Assembly (NCBI RefSeq): GCF_001639065.2
Contig: NZ_LQXO02000012.1
Location: 124,001 to 188,000 of the forward strand
Direction: 5' to 3'
Length of the DNA stretch: 64,000 bases
DNA from: Vibrio barjaei
Lineage (GTDB): Bacteria; Pseudomonadota; Gammaproteobacteria; Enterobacterales; Vibrionaceae
Positions within the stretch are counted from its first letter, which is position 1, and every line of letters begins with the position of its first letter. A program made the translations under genes and the position numbers. The notes under the pieces were generated by a model. That model saw nothing but the letters and a program-made list of their open reading frames with translations, had not been told where the DNA came from and did not search any database. Shown here one piece after another: positions 26,010 through 35,757 of the stretch.

Positions 26010-26630
26010 ATGAGTCAATTTTTTTATGTACACCCAGAGAATCCACAAACGCGCTTGATCAATCAGGCCGTTGCCATTATCCGCAATGGTGGGGTGATTA
26101 TTTATCCAACTGATTCTGGCTACGCGCTTGGATGTCAGCTTGAAAATAAACAGGCGCTAGAGCGTATCTGTCAAATACGTCGTTTAGATGACAAACACAA
26201 TTTTACATTGTTGTGTCGAGATTTATCAGAGTTATCTCTTTACGCTCGAGTAGACAACACAGCTTTCAGATTACTTAAAAATAATACACCGGGTCCGTTT
26301 ACTTTTATTTTTAAAGGGACCAAAGAAGTGCCGCGTAGGCTAATGAATCCAAAACGTAAAACAATTGGTATTCGTGTTCCAGACAATCGCATCGCATTGG
26401 ATTTGTTAGAAGCACTTGGTGAACCTTTAATGTCAACGTCGCTGATTCTTCCGGGAAATGACATTACAGAGTCTGATCCTGAAGATATTCGCGATAAGCT
26501 AGAGCATGCGGTTGATTGCATACTAAATGGTGGCTATTTAGGTGAACAGCCTACAACGGTTATTGACTTTAGTGATGACGAGGCGAAAGTCTTGCGAACA
26601 GGGGCTGGTGACCCAACGCCATTCCAATAA
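26010..26630 (+). CDS. yciO: YciO, Sua5/YrdC-family protein
   Basis: A 206-residue member of the Sua5/YciO/YrdC family, related to threonylcarbamoyl-AMP synthase of t6A tRNA modification. The 'GGVIIYPTDSGYALGCQ', 'KHNFTLLCRDLSELS' and 'TIGIRVPDN' motifs form the nucleotide and bicarbonate pocket. YciO paralogues are less active than TsaC, and the physiological role is uncertain. Preceded by AAGGAAT. Lies 77 bases after rnm and 140 before rluB. Confidence 0.93.
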   Translation: MSQFFYVHPENPQTRLINQAVAIIRNGGVIIYPTDSGYALGCQLENKQALERICQIRRLDDKHNFTLLCRDLSELSLYARVDNTAFRLLKNNTPGPFTFIFKGTKEVPRRLMNPKRKTIGIRVPDNRIALDLLEALGEPLMSTSLILPGNDITESDPEDIRDKLEHAVDCILNGGYLGEQPTTVIDFSDDEAKVLRTGAGDPTPFQ

Positions 26631-26770
26631 ATAGGTCAATGTTTTCTTACTAATTAAGGGAAGAAACTTGGTGCGTCTAACAGAATTCTTTGCGATAATG
26701 TGCGACCGCGATTTTTAAGGTCGCATTATCTGGTTTCGACGTCTGTGAAGACGACATTATAGGTAGGTAA

Positions 26771-27703
26771 ATGAGCGAAAAATTACAAAAGGTGCTTGCT
26801 CGCGCAGGCCATGGTTCACGACGTGAACTTGAAACCCTAATCAAATCTGGGCGCGTGAGTGTTAATGGTCAGGTAGCAAGACTAGGTGAACGTCTAGAAG
26901 ACGAAAATGCGGTTATCCGTATTGATGGTCATACAGTTTCTGCCAAAGCACAAGAAGAAGTGGTTTGTCGAGTGCTGGCCTATTACAAGCCAGAAGGTGA
27001 GTTATGTACTCGTCACGACCCTGAAGGTCGCCGCACAGTATTTGATCGCCTACCTAAGATCCGCGGTTCGCGCTGGATTTCTGTTGGTCGTCTTGATGCC
27101 AACACATCAGGTCTACTTCTTTTCACTACCGATGGTGAGCTAGCAAACCGTCTAATGCACCCAAGTCGCCAAGTTGAACGTGAGTACTTGGTTCGTGTAT
27201 TTGGTGAGATTAACGAGAAGAAAGTTCGCAATGTGGTCAACGGCGTAGAACTTGAAGACGGTATGGCTCGTTTCGAAGATGTAGTTTACGCCGGTGGTGA
27301 AGGTATGAACCATACTTTCTACGTAGTTATCAACGAAGGTCGTAACCGTGAAGTTCGCCGTCTTTGGGAATCACAAGAAACCACAGTTAGCCGCTTGAAA
27401 CGTGTCCGTTATGGCGACATCTATCTTGATAAGAAGCTGCCACGTGGTGGATGGATGGAGCTGACACTGAAAGAAGTGAACTATCTTCGTGAGCTCGTTG
27501 AATTACGTCCCGAAAAAGAAACGTTGTTAGATCTTAGTCAGAACACGTCACGTCAACGTGAGCGTTCTCGTAGCCAGAAGATTCGTCGTGCGGTACGCCG
27601 TCATGAAGAGCGTGCTAATGCACCTAAAGGTCGCAGTAACCAGCAGCGTCGTAACAAAAAGTCTGCTGGTGAGCAAAGCGCTCGCTCCAAGACTCGACGC
27701 TAA
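26771..27703 (+). CDS. rluB: 23S rRNA pseudouridine-2605 synthase RluB
   Basis: A 310-residue RsuA-family pseudouridine synthase. The N-terminal S4 RNA-binding domain begins '[19 protein letters not shown]', and the catalytic domain has '[20 protein letters not shown]', with the nucleophilic Asp. The C-terminus (about 260-310) is a long Arg/Lys-rich tail, common in RluB and probably RNA-binding. It modifies U2605 in helix 89-93 region of 23S rRNA. The neighbours rnm and yciO support RluB over RluE or RluF. A strong terminator follows. Confidence 0.95.
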   Translation: MSEKLQKVLARAGHGSRRELETLIKSGRVSVNGQVARLGERLEDENAVIRIDGHTVSAKAQEEVVCRVLAYYKPEGELCTRHDPEGRRTVFDRLPKIRGSRWISVGRLDANTSGLLLFTTDGELANRLMHPSRQVEREYLVRVFGEINEKKVRNVVNGVELEDGMARFEDVVYAGGEGMNHTFYVVINEGRNREVRRLWESQETTVSRLKRVRYGDIYLDKKLPRGGWMELTLKEVNYLRELVELRPEKETLLDLSQNTSRQRERSRSQKIRRAVRRHEERANAPKGRSNQQRRNKKSAGEQSARSKTRR

Positions 27704-27717
27704 GCGTTATAGTTACT

Positions 27718-27748
27718 AAAAAGCCAGCTTATCTAGCTGGCTTTTTTT
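27718..27748. terminator. Bidirectional terminator between rluB and sapF
   Basis: AGCCAGCT (27722-27729) pairs with AGCTGGCT (27735-27742), flanked by an A-run and T-run so that it works on both strands. Confidence 0.92.
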
Positions 27749-27787
27749 CGTCTGAAGATCGAGCCACCTTCTAACTATGCCAAGTTT

Positions 27788-28573
27788 TTACCTATGCATT
27801 GGCGTTTTGCGGAAATGACTCTCCACCATACGCTGGGTCACAATATGTTGTGGATTGGTCATGATCTCATTAGTGTTTCCGTATTCCACTACATCACCTT
27901 CGTGCATTACCATGACCTTGTCGGTAATATGTTTGATGATGCCTAAGTGTTGTGACACGTAAACGAACGCAACCCCCATCTCTTCTTGAAGCTCTAAGAA
28001 TAGGTTAATGATTTGCGAGCGCATTGCCATATCAAGGCCGTTCAACGCTTCATCTGCGACGATAATTGAAGGCTGAAGGATCAAAGCACGAGCGAGGCAA
28101 ACACGCTGCTTTTGACCTGTTGCCAACATCTGAGGGTAGAAGTAAGCATGCTCTGGAAGTAAGCCTACTCGAACCAAGGTATCTTTTACTCGTCGCATAC
28201 GCGCTTCTGGAGGCATATTGGTGTTTCGTTTTAGCGGGCCTTCCAAAATACGACCAATCTGAATTCTTGGATTCAAAGACGTGTTTGGGTCTTGAAAGAT
28301 CATGCGAATCAGTTTGCAACGGGTGGAGTAATCTTTATGTTCAAGTAAATCACCGTTGACTCGAATTTCTCCCGCGGTTGGATCGACTACGCCCGCAAGC
28401 ATACGAGCTAGCGTGGATTTACCAGAACCATTTTTGCCAATAAAGCCGATAGTTTGCCCGGCTTCTAGGTCAAAACTCACTGGTTTAACGGCGTGCTGAA
28501 TTTTTTTCTTAAATAGCTTAGATCGAGTTACAAAGTCTTTTTTTAATCCGGAGACTTCTAACAACGCACTCAT
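27788..28573 (-). CDS. sapF: Peptide ABC transporter ATPase SapF
   Basis: A 261-residue ABC ATPase of the Opp/Dpp family. Walker A is GKNGSGKST and Walker B is [12 protein letters not shown]; the signature position reads '[14 protein letters not shown]' rather than LSGGQ, as is characteristic of SapF. With SapD it powers the SapABC importer of peptides. The ATG overlaps the sapD stop by four bases. It is the last gene of sapABCDF. Confidence 0.95.
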   Translation of the reverse strand: MSALLEVSGLKKDFVTRSKLFKKKIQHAVKPVSFDLEAGQTIGFIGKNGSGKSTLARMLAGVVDPTAGEIRVNGDLLEHKDYSTRCKLIRMIFQDPNTSLNPRIQIGRILEGPLKRNTNMPPEARMRRVKDTLVRVGLLPEHAYFYPQMLATGQKQRVCLARALILQPSIIVADEALNGLDMAMRSQIINLFLELQEEMGVAFVYVSQHLGIIKHITDKVMVMHEGDVVEYGNTNEIMTNPQHIVTQRMVESHFRKTPMHR

Positions 28574-29565
28574 GCTTTTTTCTCCGTATTAAGAGGGAAG
28601 TGACAACTGTATTTATGATTCTTAACGCGTTTAGCGCTAGGAATTTCCACGCATTGTCTCTGCGCATAGGGGCAACGAGGGCCCAGGCGACAACCAATCG
28701 GTAAATGCTGTAATGGCGGAATAGAACCTGGTAAGGATTGGAGCTTCTCTTTGTGTGGAATCCAATCGCCAAAATCCGGCATTGCTTTGAGCAGTGCAAC
28801 TGTATAGGGATGTTTGGGTTTAGCGAGCAGTTTTGCAGTATCTGCCGATTCGACAGACTGACCACAGTACATCACTGTAATTCGAGTCGCCCATTGAGTA
28901 ATGGTGGTTAAGTCGTGGCCGATCAGAATGATAGTGGTGTTATTTAACTGATTCATACGACTCAACAGACGCAATATTTGCGATTGAGTAATTGGATCCA
29001 AGTCGTTGGTTGGTTCATCTGCAATCAGCAGTTTTGGCTTGGTTGCAATTGCCATGGCGATCATGATTTTCTGACATTCACCATCAGTCAGTTCGTAAGG
29101 GTAGCTGTTCATGATACGAGTATGGTCTTTAATACCCACCTTATGAAGTAACGCGATGGCTTGTTTTTTACGCCACTTAAATCGCTCCCACCATTTACCT
29201 TCAAAGGAACGAGAAGGGATCGATTCTATAAGCTGCTTGCCCACTTCGTCAGAGGGGTCAAGACAGGTTGAAGGCTCTTGGAAAATCATTGCCACATCGC
29301 GAGCAATAACACGTCTGCGTTCACGAGGAGTGAGTTGCAGTAGATCGATATTGCCTAAGCGCATTCTATCGGCGGTCACGCGCCAGTTGTCCTTACAAAC
29401 GCCAACAATGGCCTTGGCAACAAGACTTTTTCCTGAACCGGATTCGCCAACCAAACCTCGAATTTCACCTTCATTGATGGTAAAGCTCATGCGATCCACC
29501 GCTTTGACGAGACCTTGTGGTGTCTCGATTTCGATGGTCAAGTGTCGAATATCTAAAACTGGCAT
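28570..29565 (-). CDS. sapD: Peptide ABC transporter ATPase SapD
   Basis: A 331-residue ABC ATPase with Walker A GESGSGKS and Walker [13 protein letters not shown]. The signature region reads '[14 protein letters not shown]', the degenerate form found in SapD. The C-terminal Cys-rich extension ('[17 protein letters not shown]') is the oligopeptide-transporter 4Fe-4S-type motif of this subfamily. Overlaps sapC by one base and sapF by four. In E. coli SapD is also tied to potassium uptake via Trk. Confidence 0.95.
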   Translation of the reverse strand: MPVLDIRHLTIEIETPQGLVKAVDRMSFTINEGEIRGLVGESGSGKSLVAKAIVGVCKDNWRVTADRMRLGNIDLLQLTPRERRRVIARDVAMIFQEPSTCLDPSDEVGKQLIESIPSRSFEGKWWERFKWRKKQAIALLHKVGIKDHTRIMNSYPYELTDGECQKIMIAMAIATKPKLLIADEPTNDLDPITQSQILRLLSRMNQLNNTTIILIGHDLTTITQWATRITVMYCGQSVESADTAKLLAKPKHPYTVALLKAMPDFGDWIPHKEKLQSLPGSIPPLQHLPIGCRLGPRCPYAQRQCVEIPSAKRVKNHKYSCHFPLNTEKKA

Positions 29566-30452
29566 TATTCGATCCCCGCGTTTAGTGCGCTGCGCACACC
29601 TTCACCAACAATATTCACCACAACAACGGTAAACAGAATAGCCAAACCAGGAAGGATAACAGTCCATGGTGCTAAATAGAGCAACTCAGCGGCATCACCT
29701 AACACTGCTCCCCATTCGCTGCTTGGCGCTTGTGCGCCCAGACCAAGGAAACCAAGTGCGGTAATGTCTAGTATGGCGATGGATAACGCAAAAGTCACTT
29801 CGGCTGCAATGACTGTTAATATATTAGGCAGTATAGAGTTCCATAGCAGATAGAAGTCGTTCGCGCCGTCTAATCGAGCAGCCATAATGTAGTCTTTTTC
29901 AACTTCGGTATGAACCGCAACATAGATTGAGCGAATGAACCTTGGAATGAGTGCTAAACATATTGCTAGCAGAATATTGAACTCACCAGGACCTAAGAAC
30001 GCCACGAATATGATCGCTAGTAGTAACGATGGGATAGACATTACAGTGTCGAGAAGGTGGTTCAGCGTACTGGAAAGTAGGCCGCGCGTCATTCCTGCTA
30101 ATATACCAATTAAGCAACCTACTGCTGCTGCAATGGCTGTAATGATAATTGCAGCGCCAAATGAGAGGCGTGAGCCATCGATAATGCGTGACAAAATATC
30201 GCGACCTAAATCGTCGGTCCCAAAGAAGAAATCGACGGTACCTTGAGGATCCCAAGATGGTGGAATTAACAAATAGGAGCTCTGCGCCATTGGGTCGTAA
30301 GGCGCGATAAATGGTGAGGCAAGAGTGATGATAATAACAAAAACCAAACACCAAAGACCAAACATTGAGAGGCTATTCGAACGATAACTGCGCCAAAATC
30401 GCTCTAGCTGAGTAGGAATACGCTCTTCTTGGTAGACGTTATCTGACAGCAT
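29565..30452 (-). CDS. sapC: Peptide ABC transporter permease SapC
   Basis: A 295-residue inner-membrane permease of the Opp/Dpp type with about six helices. The EAA loop ('[20 protein letters not shown]') contacts the ATPases. It pairs with SapB to form the channel. Its start overlaps sapB by 14 bases and its stop overlaps sapD by one. Confidence 0.95.
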   Translation of the reverse strand: MLSDNVYQEERIPTQLERFWRSYRSNSLSMFGLWCLVFVIIITLASPFIAPYDPMAQSSYLLIPPSWDPQGTVDFFFGTDDLGRDILSRIIDGSRLSFGAAIIITAIAAAVGCLIGILAGMTRGLLSSTLNHLLDTVMSIPSLLLAIIFVAFLGPGEFNILLAICLALIPRFIRSIYVAVHTEVEKDYIMAARLDGANDFYLLWNSILPNILTVIAAEVTFALSIAILDITALGFLGLGAQAPSSEWGAVLGDAAELLYLAPWTVILPGLAILFTVVVVNIVGEGVRSALNAGIE

Positions 30453-31401
30453 ACCATTCCTTCCTTACTAGAGGATTGACCATCGCACCCAACAGATCTG
30501 ACAAAATGCTCGCTGCCAAGACGATAGAAGCCACAACCAAGACGCCAGCTTGAATTGATGCATAATCCTGATTGGAAAGCGCATCCAGCAGCCAACGTCC
30601 AATACCCGGCCAGTTAAAAATAGACTCAGTCATAATGGCAAGTGTGATCATACTTGAGAGCTGAACCCCAAGCTTAGGAATAATGGGTGGAATGGCATTA
30701 CGTAGCACGTGCTCAATGACGATTTCATAGTTAGATAAACCTCTAATTCGAGCAGCTCGAATGTAGTTTTGTCCCATTACTTCGGTTACTGAAGTACGCA
30801 TCATACGAATAACTTGCATCGTCGGTGAGAGGGCGAGCACTAAACAAGGCAAAATCATATGTTCAATAACGCTTTGTAACGCCTCTTTGCGATAAGGTGC
30901 GTCCGATAGCAGAGCATCAATGAGTGCAAATCCTGTGACATGATCAATTTCATAAAGTAGGTCATAGCGTCCGGCAACAGGGAACCATTGATAATTCAGC
31001 GAGAAGTACATAATCATCAATAACGCAATCCAGAATAAGGGTGCGGCATAACCTACCATGGAGGAGAACGAAATGATGTTATCCAACCATTTACCTTGTC
31101 TCATACCCGCGATGGTGCCAGCTGGAATACCCACAAACACCGATATCATAAACGCAGCAAAACACAGCTCAAGAGTTGCAGGAAGTACTGCTGAAAGCTC
31201 TTGGGTAATGGGCACGCCAGCTTTAGTCAGTCCAAAGTCTAGACGAGACAATTGAGCGACATAATCAAGCCAACCAGGGAAAAACGCTTGAGTAGTCCAG
31301 AAAGAATCAGGGTCAAGTCTCACTAAGCTATAGCCGACGAAAGTCAGGATCAATAACGTAATGACAAATAGATTTAGTCTGCGGACAGAATACCAAAACA
31401 T
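30439..31401 (-). CDS. sapB: Peptide ABC transporter permease SapB
   Basis: A 320-residue inner-membrane permease. The N-terminal helix 'LFVITLLILTFVGYSLVRL' and the EAA loop 'AARIRGLSNYEIVIEHVLRNAIPP' are typical of OppB/DppB. It follows sapA with no gap and overlaps sapC by 14 bases. Confidence 0.95.
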   Translation of the reverse strand: MFWYSVRRLNLFVITLLILTFVGYSLVRLDPDSFWTTQAFFPGWLDYVAQLSRLDFGLTKAGVPITQELSAVLPATLELCFAAFMISVFVGIPAGTIAGMRQGKWLDNIISFSSMVGYAAPLFWIALLMIMYFSLNYQWFPVAGRYDLLYEIDHVTGFALIDALLSDAPYRKEALQSVIEHMILPCLVLALSPTMQVIRMMRTSVTEVMGQNYIRAARIRGLSNYEIVIEHVLRNAIPPIIPKLGVQLSSMITLAIMTESIFNWPGIGRWLLDALSNQDYASIQAGVLVVASIVLAASILSDLLGAMVNPLVRKEWYAVR

Positions 31402-33021
31402 CTACTTCAACCTCACAACTTGATCAAACGGTTGGGCATTGAATGGACTGGTTCTAAAACCTGTCAGACTATCGCTATGTGCTTGATATTTTTGACCGTG
31501 CGCAATAGGCAACACAGGAACTTCCTCATTCAAAATGTTTTGTGCTTGTCGATATAGATTGAGTCGATATCTTGGTTGACTCACCTCAAGTGCCAGATCT
31601 AACAGAAAGTCAAAGTCATCATTACACCACATAGATAGATTTAAACCTTCACGTTTTGACGTGCAAGATAACAAAGGACGTAAGTAGTTATCTGGGTCGC
31701 CCGTATTTCCCACCCAGCCTGTTAGCAGTAGATCAACGGACTCAATATTCGATAGCTCTTGGCGATCGACTCGATCATCGGTGAGTAGGTTAAGGGTAAT
31801 TCCCACATCGGCTAAGTTAGCTTGGATAAGTTCTGCCGTTTTACGCGGACTCGGGTTGTAGACACGTGGCTCAAGAGGCACCGCCATGGTGAGCTCTAGA
31901 CCTTTCTCATAGCCAGCCTCTTTTAGCAGCGCCATTGAATAATTCCGGTCATAGCGAATTTGAGTGGCATCTTTCTGGTGTGCCCAAGAACTTGGTGGAA
32001 GAAGACTATAAGCTTTCTCACCCGTGCCAAAATAAACTGCTTCGAGAATGTTGTCGCGGTTAATCGCGAGATTCAGGGCTTTGCGAACTCTAGGGTCACT
32101 AAGTGCTTGATGCTGAGTATTGATAGCCACAAAAGCCACGTTCATGGCTGGCTTGGCTTGCAGGACGATGGACTCTTCATTCAGTATCACAGGAATTTGG
32201 CTCGAAATAGGCGAGTTCAGGACATCGCACTCATTTCTTAATAGTTTAGCTAAGGCGCCAGCTCCGCGATGAGAGATATCAAATACGACTTGTTCCATAT
32301 CTACTTTGCCACGCCAGTAGTTTTCGTGACGCTTTAGGCGAACTAAATCTGCGACTTGGTATTCGTCTAGGTAGAAAGGCCCAGTACCAACAGGGTAAAT
32401 ATCAATATCGAGTTTATGATCGGAAAATACGAGTTGATCAGCATATTCAGCAGAATAGATAGGTGCGTGTGCCGTCGAAATGTTGGAAAGGAACGAGTTG
32501 TCTGGCCTTGATAGAGTATACTTAACGGTATTGTCATCCAATGCTTCAACTTTCTCGACCAAATTTGCGAAGTCAATGCCTGCGAACCATGGATAGACAC
32601 TGCCGCCTACGTCGTGGAAAGGGTTGTTAGGGTCGATAATACGCGTGAAGCTAAATACAACATCGTCCGCATTCATCGGACGTGTGGGAGTAAACCATTC
32701 AGTGGTTTGGAACTCTACACCTTTGCGCAGAGTGAACGTGTACTCGGTGCCTTCCTCATTAACTTGCCAGGATTTCGCTAAGTTTGGAACAGGTTGGTGA
32801 GTACCCGGGTTTAGCGTTAGTAGCGTATCGAATAACTGCGGCGCAATGGATTCGACAGTGATGCCACCGTCTACTAATTGCGGGTTAAAAGTACTAGGAC
32901 GACCTTGGTCGCAATAGACGAATCCGTCTTGTCTAACTTTCGAGTGATCGACTTTTTCTTCGCAACCTGTCAATAGGATGAGACCGCAAAGTCCAAGCGA
33001 TAAATTGATTAATGCCTTCAT
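31402..33021 (-). CDS. sapA: Periplasmic peptide-binding protein SapA
   Basis: A 539-residue family 5 solute-binding protein. The signal peptide ends in LLTGC, so this SapA looks lipid-anchored. 'EGTEYTFTLRKGVEFQTTEWFTPTRPMNADDVVFSFTRI' is the SBP5 signature. In pathogens the Sap system imports cationic antimicrobial peptides and haem; in E. coli SapBCDF also exports putrescine, so its substrate here is uncertain. Start at 33021 chosen over an in-frame GTG two codons upstream; neither has a strong binding site. First gene of sapABCDF. Confidence 0.93.
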   Translation of the reverse strand: MKALINLSLGLCGLILLTGCEEKVDHSKVRQDGFVYCDQGRPSTFNPQLVDGGITVESIAPQLFDTLLTLNPGTHQPVPNLAKSWQVNEEGTEYTFTLRKGVEFQTTEWFTPTRPMNADDVVFSFTRIIDPNNPFHDVGGSVYPWFAGIDFANLVEKVEALDDNTVKYTLSRPDNSFLSNISTAHAPIYSAEYADQLVFSDHKLDIDIYPVGTGPFYLDEYQVADLVRLKRHENYWRGKVDMEQVVFDISHRGAGALAKLLRNECDVLNSPISSQIPVILNEESIVLQAKPAMNVAFVAINTQHQALSDPRVRKALNLAINRDNILEAVYFGTGEKAYSLLPPSSWAHQKDATQIRYDRNYSMALLKEAGYEKGLELTMAVPLEPRVYNPSPRKTAELIQANLADVGITLNLLTDDRVDRQELSNIESVDLLLTGWVGNTGDPDNYLRPLLSCTSKREGLNLSMWCNDDFDFLLDLALEVSQPRYRLNLYRQAQNILNEEVPVLPIAHGQKYQAHSDSLTGFRTSPFNAQPFDQVVRLK

Positions 33022-33161
33022 AAACACGCTACATTCATTTTAGCGAACGTAATATCTGTATTGAGATCAGGGTAATTTACCACTAAATCGTCAGCTAAAC
33101 CAATAATCACAAGCACTTATCGTGCAATTGGTTAAAAAGTGTGGCGACTGTCTGAACCTGC

Positions 33162-34181
33162 TCAAACCAGTTTGTACTTTCGCACTAAACCTCTTAGCTG
33201 ATCATAGCTCAAGCTTAGCAGCTTAGCAGCACCGCGTTGATTGTATTGAGCTTGCTTAAGTGCTTCATTAATCAACTTTATATTTTGTTCATCCTGCCAT
33301 GTTTTAAAATCGAGTGGAAAGGTGAACGCCTCTTCAGCAGGAGGTTGCGAGGACAGAGGCTCTTGTTCCGAAGGCGTCTCACTATGTTCCGCTCTCATTG
33401 ATGGGAGAGCACCGAATTGACCTTCAAATGGATTGAATATTAATGACTCAATGGGCTGTTCATTGGCTCCTTGCTGATACACAGCACGCTCCACTACATT
33501 TTTTAATTCACGAATGTTACCTGGCCAAGGGTAGTCAGCCATACTTTGCCAGGCTTGTTCGGTGAACCCAACAAAGAACGGTAGACCTAACTCTCGACAC
33601 ATTTTTATTGCAAAGAACTCGGCTAAGAGTGGAATATCCTCTGGACGATGGCGCAGAGGTGGTAGATGGATCACGTCAAATGCCAGTCTATCAAGAAGGT
33701 CAGGGCGAAACTTTCCTTGCTCGGCGAGTTTAGGTAAATCTTCGTTGGTGGCACAAACCAGGCGAACGTCAGCTTCCAACGCTTTTGCTCCACCTACGCG
33801 TTCATACTGTCCGTATTCAATCACTCTAAGGAGCTTCTCTTGCACAGATAAAGGGGTGGTAGCGAGCTCGTCTAAGAACAGTGTGCCATTTTCTGCCCGC
33901 TCGAATCGTCCTTGGTGACGACCTTTTGCACCGGTAAACGCACCAGATTCGTGCCCGAACAGCTCAGAGTCGATCAGCCCTTCACTCAAGGTTGAACAAT
34001 TAAGAGAAACCAAAGGTTGATCCCAACGTTTAGACAAATAGTGTAAACGCTGAGCAATCAGTTCTTTACCTGTACCACGCTCGCCAATAACCAGCACTGG
34101 ACGGTCAATGGGAGCGAGACGAGATACTTTATCGAGTACAGCTAGAAAAGCAGGAGATTCGCCAATTAAGTTTTGCGCCAT
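33162..34181 (-). CDS. pspF: PspF, sigma-54 activator of the phage-shock operon
   Basis: A 339-residue AAA+ activator with no N-terminal receiver domain, as in PspF. Walker A is GERGTGKE, the sigma-54 contact loop GAFTGA is intact (in 'FGHESGAFTGAKG'), and a C-terminal Fis-type helix-turn-helix ('QRGAAKLLSLSYDQLRGLVRKY') binds upstream sites. A longer linker rich in Ser, Pro and Glu (about 250-285) precedes the HTH. It is divergent from pspABC and inhibited by PspA in E. coli. Confidence 0.96.
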   Translation of the reverse strand: MAQNLIGESPAFLAVLDKVSRLAPIDRPVLVIGERGTGKELIAQRLHYLSKRWDQPLVSLNCSTLSEGLIDSELFGHESGAFTGAKGRHQGRFERAENGTLFLDELATTPLSVQEKLLRVIEYGQYERVGGAKALEADVRLVCATNEDLPKLAEQGKFRPDLLDRLAFDVIHLPPLRHRPEDIPLLAEFFAIKMCRELGLPFFVGFTEQAWQSMADYPWPGNIRELKNVVERAVYQQGANEQPIESLIFNPFEGQFGALPSMRAEHSETPSEQEPLSSQPPAEEAFTFPLDFKTWQDEQNIKLINEALKQAQYNQRGAAKLLSLSYDQLRGLVRKYKLV

Positions 34182-34196
34182 AGTGAGTCCTCTAGG

Positions 34197-34213
34197 TTGG
34201 TAAAAATTACCAA
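34197..34213. promoter_or_regulatory. Palindrome upstream of pspA, candidate PspF site
   Basis: TTGGTAAAAATTACCAA is a 7-bp inverted repeat around AAA. It lies about 100 bases upstream of the pspA -24/-12 promoter and just outside the pspF start, where PspF enhancer sites lie in E. coli. Confidence 0.55.
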
Positions 34214-34297
34214 TAGTTGGCTAGAGTCATCATAGCATGTCAATCTGATTAAGCGAGTGCAATATCTATCTTATTGAATATTATGGATTTAAAAAAT

Positions 34298-34313
34298 TGG
34301 CACGGTAATTGGA
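34298..34313 (+). promoter_or_regulatory. Sigma-54 promoter of pspA
   Basis: TGGCACGGTAATTGGA fits the -24/-12 pattern TGGCAC-N5-TTGC, except that the -12 element has GG in place of GC. It lies 59 bases upstream of the pspA start. Confidence 0.8.
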
Positions 34314-34371
34314 TTACCTATAGCAACGATTCAGAGTTCATTGGCGAGCTCATCCAATTAGGAGAAGTAGT

Positions 34372-35040
34372 ATGGGTATTTTTTCTCGTTTTGCAGATAT
34401 TGTAAATTCAAACGTGAGCGCTTTACTTGATAAGGCAGAAGATCCAGAGAAAATGATTCGTCTGATCATTCAAGAAATGGAAGATACACTAGTTGAAGTT
34501 CGCACTAACTCAGCAAAAGCGATTGCCGACAAAAAAGAGTTAGCTCGTAAAGTGAAAGCGATTGAAGAGCAAATTATAGAGTGGCAGCAAAAAGCGACAC
34601 TCGCGTTAACAAAACAACGTGAAGATTTAGCGCGAGCAGCACTGATTGAAAAGCAGAAGCTTGAAAATGTCGTAAAAGGGCTGCACGATGAGCAAACTTT
34701 GGTGGAAGAAACGATCGACAAGCTCACTAATGAAATTGCCAAATTAGAAGCCAAAATTACCGAGACACGTGCGAAGCAGCAGGCGCTGATCATTCGTTCG
34801 GAAGCAGCAAGTAATCGTCGTGATGTGCAGAAGCACTTGCATACTAGCCGCACTCATGAAGCGATGGCGAAGTTTGAGCAATACTCTCGTAAAATTGATG
34901 AATTGGAAGCGGAAGCGGACCTGTATTCGAAAACAGGTAACGCGAAATCTTTAGATCAAGAGTTTGCTGAGCTGCAAGCACAGGACGAAATTGATAAAGA
35001 GCTCGCTAAGCTTAAAGAGCAAATGAATAACGAAAAATAA
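34372..35040 (+). CDS. pspA: Phage shock protein A
   Basis: A 222-residue PspA/IM30-family coiled-coil protein that binds stressed inner membrane and inhibits PspF. 'GIFSRFADIVNSNVSALLDKAEDPEKMI' is the membrane-binding amphipathic start, and long heptad repeats follow from about residue 25 to 185. Preceded by AGGAG. First gene of pspABC under the sigma-54 promoter at 34298. Confidence 0.98.
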   Translation: MGIFSRFADIVNSNVSALLDKAEDPEKMIRLIIQEMEDTLVEVRTNSAKAIADKKELARKVKAIEEQIIEWQQKATLALTKQREDLARAALIEKQKLENVVKGLHDEQTLVEETIDKLTNEIAKLEAKITETRAKQQALIIRSEAASNRRDVQKHLHTSRTHEAMAKFEQYSRKIDELEAEADLYSKTGNAKSLDQEFAELQAQDEIDKELAKLKEQMNNEK

Positions 35041-35059
35041 TGCGGATTAGGAGAAAAGT

Positions 35060-35296
35060 ATGTCGTCATTTTTAATTGCGGGTCCATTAATTGTCTTTTT
35101 GATTTTTGTTGCACCGCTGTGGCTTTTTCTCCACTACCGCAGCAAGCGTAAATCAGAGAGTGGTCTGTCGCAGCAAGACTTCCAAAAGCTGCAATCGCTG
35201 TCTCAACGTGCAGAAAAAATGCAGCTACGTGTGGATAACCTAGAGAGAATTCTGGATGCGGAATCCCCAAACTGGAGGCAAACCTATGACTCATAG
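35060..35296 (+). CDS. pspB: Phage shock protein B
   Basis: A 78-residue inner-membrane protein with one N-terminal helix ('LIAGPLIVFLIFVAPLWLFLHY') and a C-terminal coiled coil. It works with PspC as membrane-stress sensor. Preceded by AGGAGAAA. Its 3' end overlaps pspC by 11 bases. Confidence 0.96.
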   Translation: MSSFLIAGPLIVFLIFVAPLWLFLHYRSKRKSESGLSQQDFQKLQSLSQRAEKMQLRVDNLERILDAESPNWRQTYDS

Positions 35297-35675
35297 AGAG
35301 CTGTATAAAGATCCGGTCAATGGTAAGCTGACAGGAGTGTGCGCAGGTTTAGCCAATTATTTCGGTGTTGAGGTTTGGCTGATACGAATTCTTGTAATTT
35401 CAGCGGCGCTGTTAGGGGGGAGCTTTTTAGTCTTGTTGGCGTACGTGGCAATGAGTTTGATGCTAGAAAAGCAACCTGACAACTTTGTTGAAGCCATGAA
35501 AACCAAGAAAGAGCATTCATTGAAGAGTAAACCTTGGCAACAAGGGCAAAACGCGAAAGACTTGCTGAATACGCTAGAGCGTGATTTTGATTCGATGGAG
35601 CATAAAGTGAGAGATATGGAAGCGTATGTCACGTCAGAGGCATACAAAGTAAATCGAGAGTTCAGTAAGCTTTAA
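35286..35675 (+). CDS. pspC: Phage shock protein C
   Basis: A 129-residue PspC-domain membrane protein. 'LYKDPVNGKLTGVCAGLANYFGVEVWLIRIL' is the family signature, followed by one strong helix and a cytoplasmic coiled-coil tail. The start at 35286 (MTHREL) overlaps the end of pspB. A terminator follows. Confidence 0.96.
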   Translation: MTHRELYKDPVNGKLTGVCAGLANYFGVEVWLIRILVISAALLGGSFLVLLAYVAMSLMLEKQPDNFVEAMKTKKEHSLKSKPWQQGQNAKDLLNTLERDFDSMEHKVRDMEAYVTSEAYKVNREFSKL

Positions 35676-35692
35676 TATCTTATAGCGTAATG

Positions 35693-35721
35693 AAAAAAGA
35701 GGTGCAGCGGCACCTCTTTTT
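35693..35721. terminator. Terminator after pspC
   Basis: AAAAAGAGGTGC (35694-35705) pairs with GCACCTCTTTTT (35710-35721) around AGCG. Bidirectional between pspC and the convergent LysR gene. Confidence 0.92.
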
Positions 35722-35757
35722 GATATTTGCTGGAGAATAGATGAGAAGCACACGTTG

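Noticed and set aside
34232..34247. IHF site between the psp palindrome and promoter
   Set aside because: The best candidate (around TCAATCTGATTA) is off the consensus by one position in spacing.
34470..34853. 127-codon open frame antisense to pspA
   Set aside because: pspA is unmistakable; the antisense frame is low-complexity Ser/Cys-rich sequence created by the coiled-coil codons.
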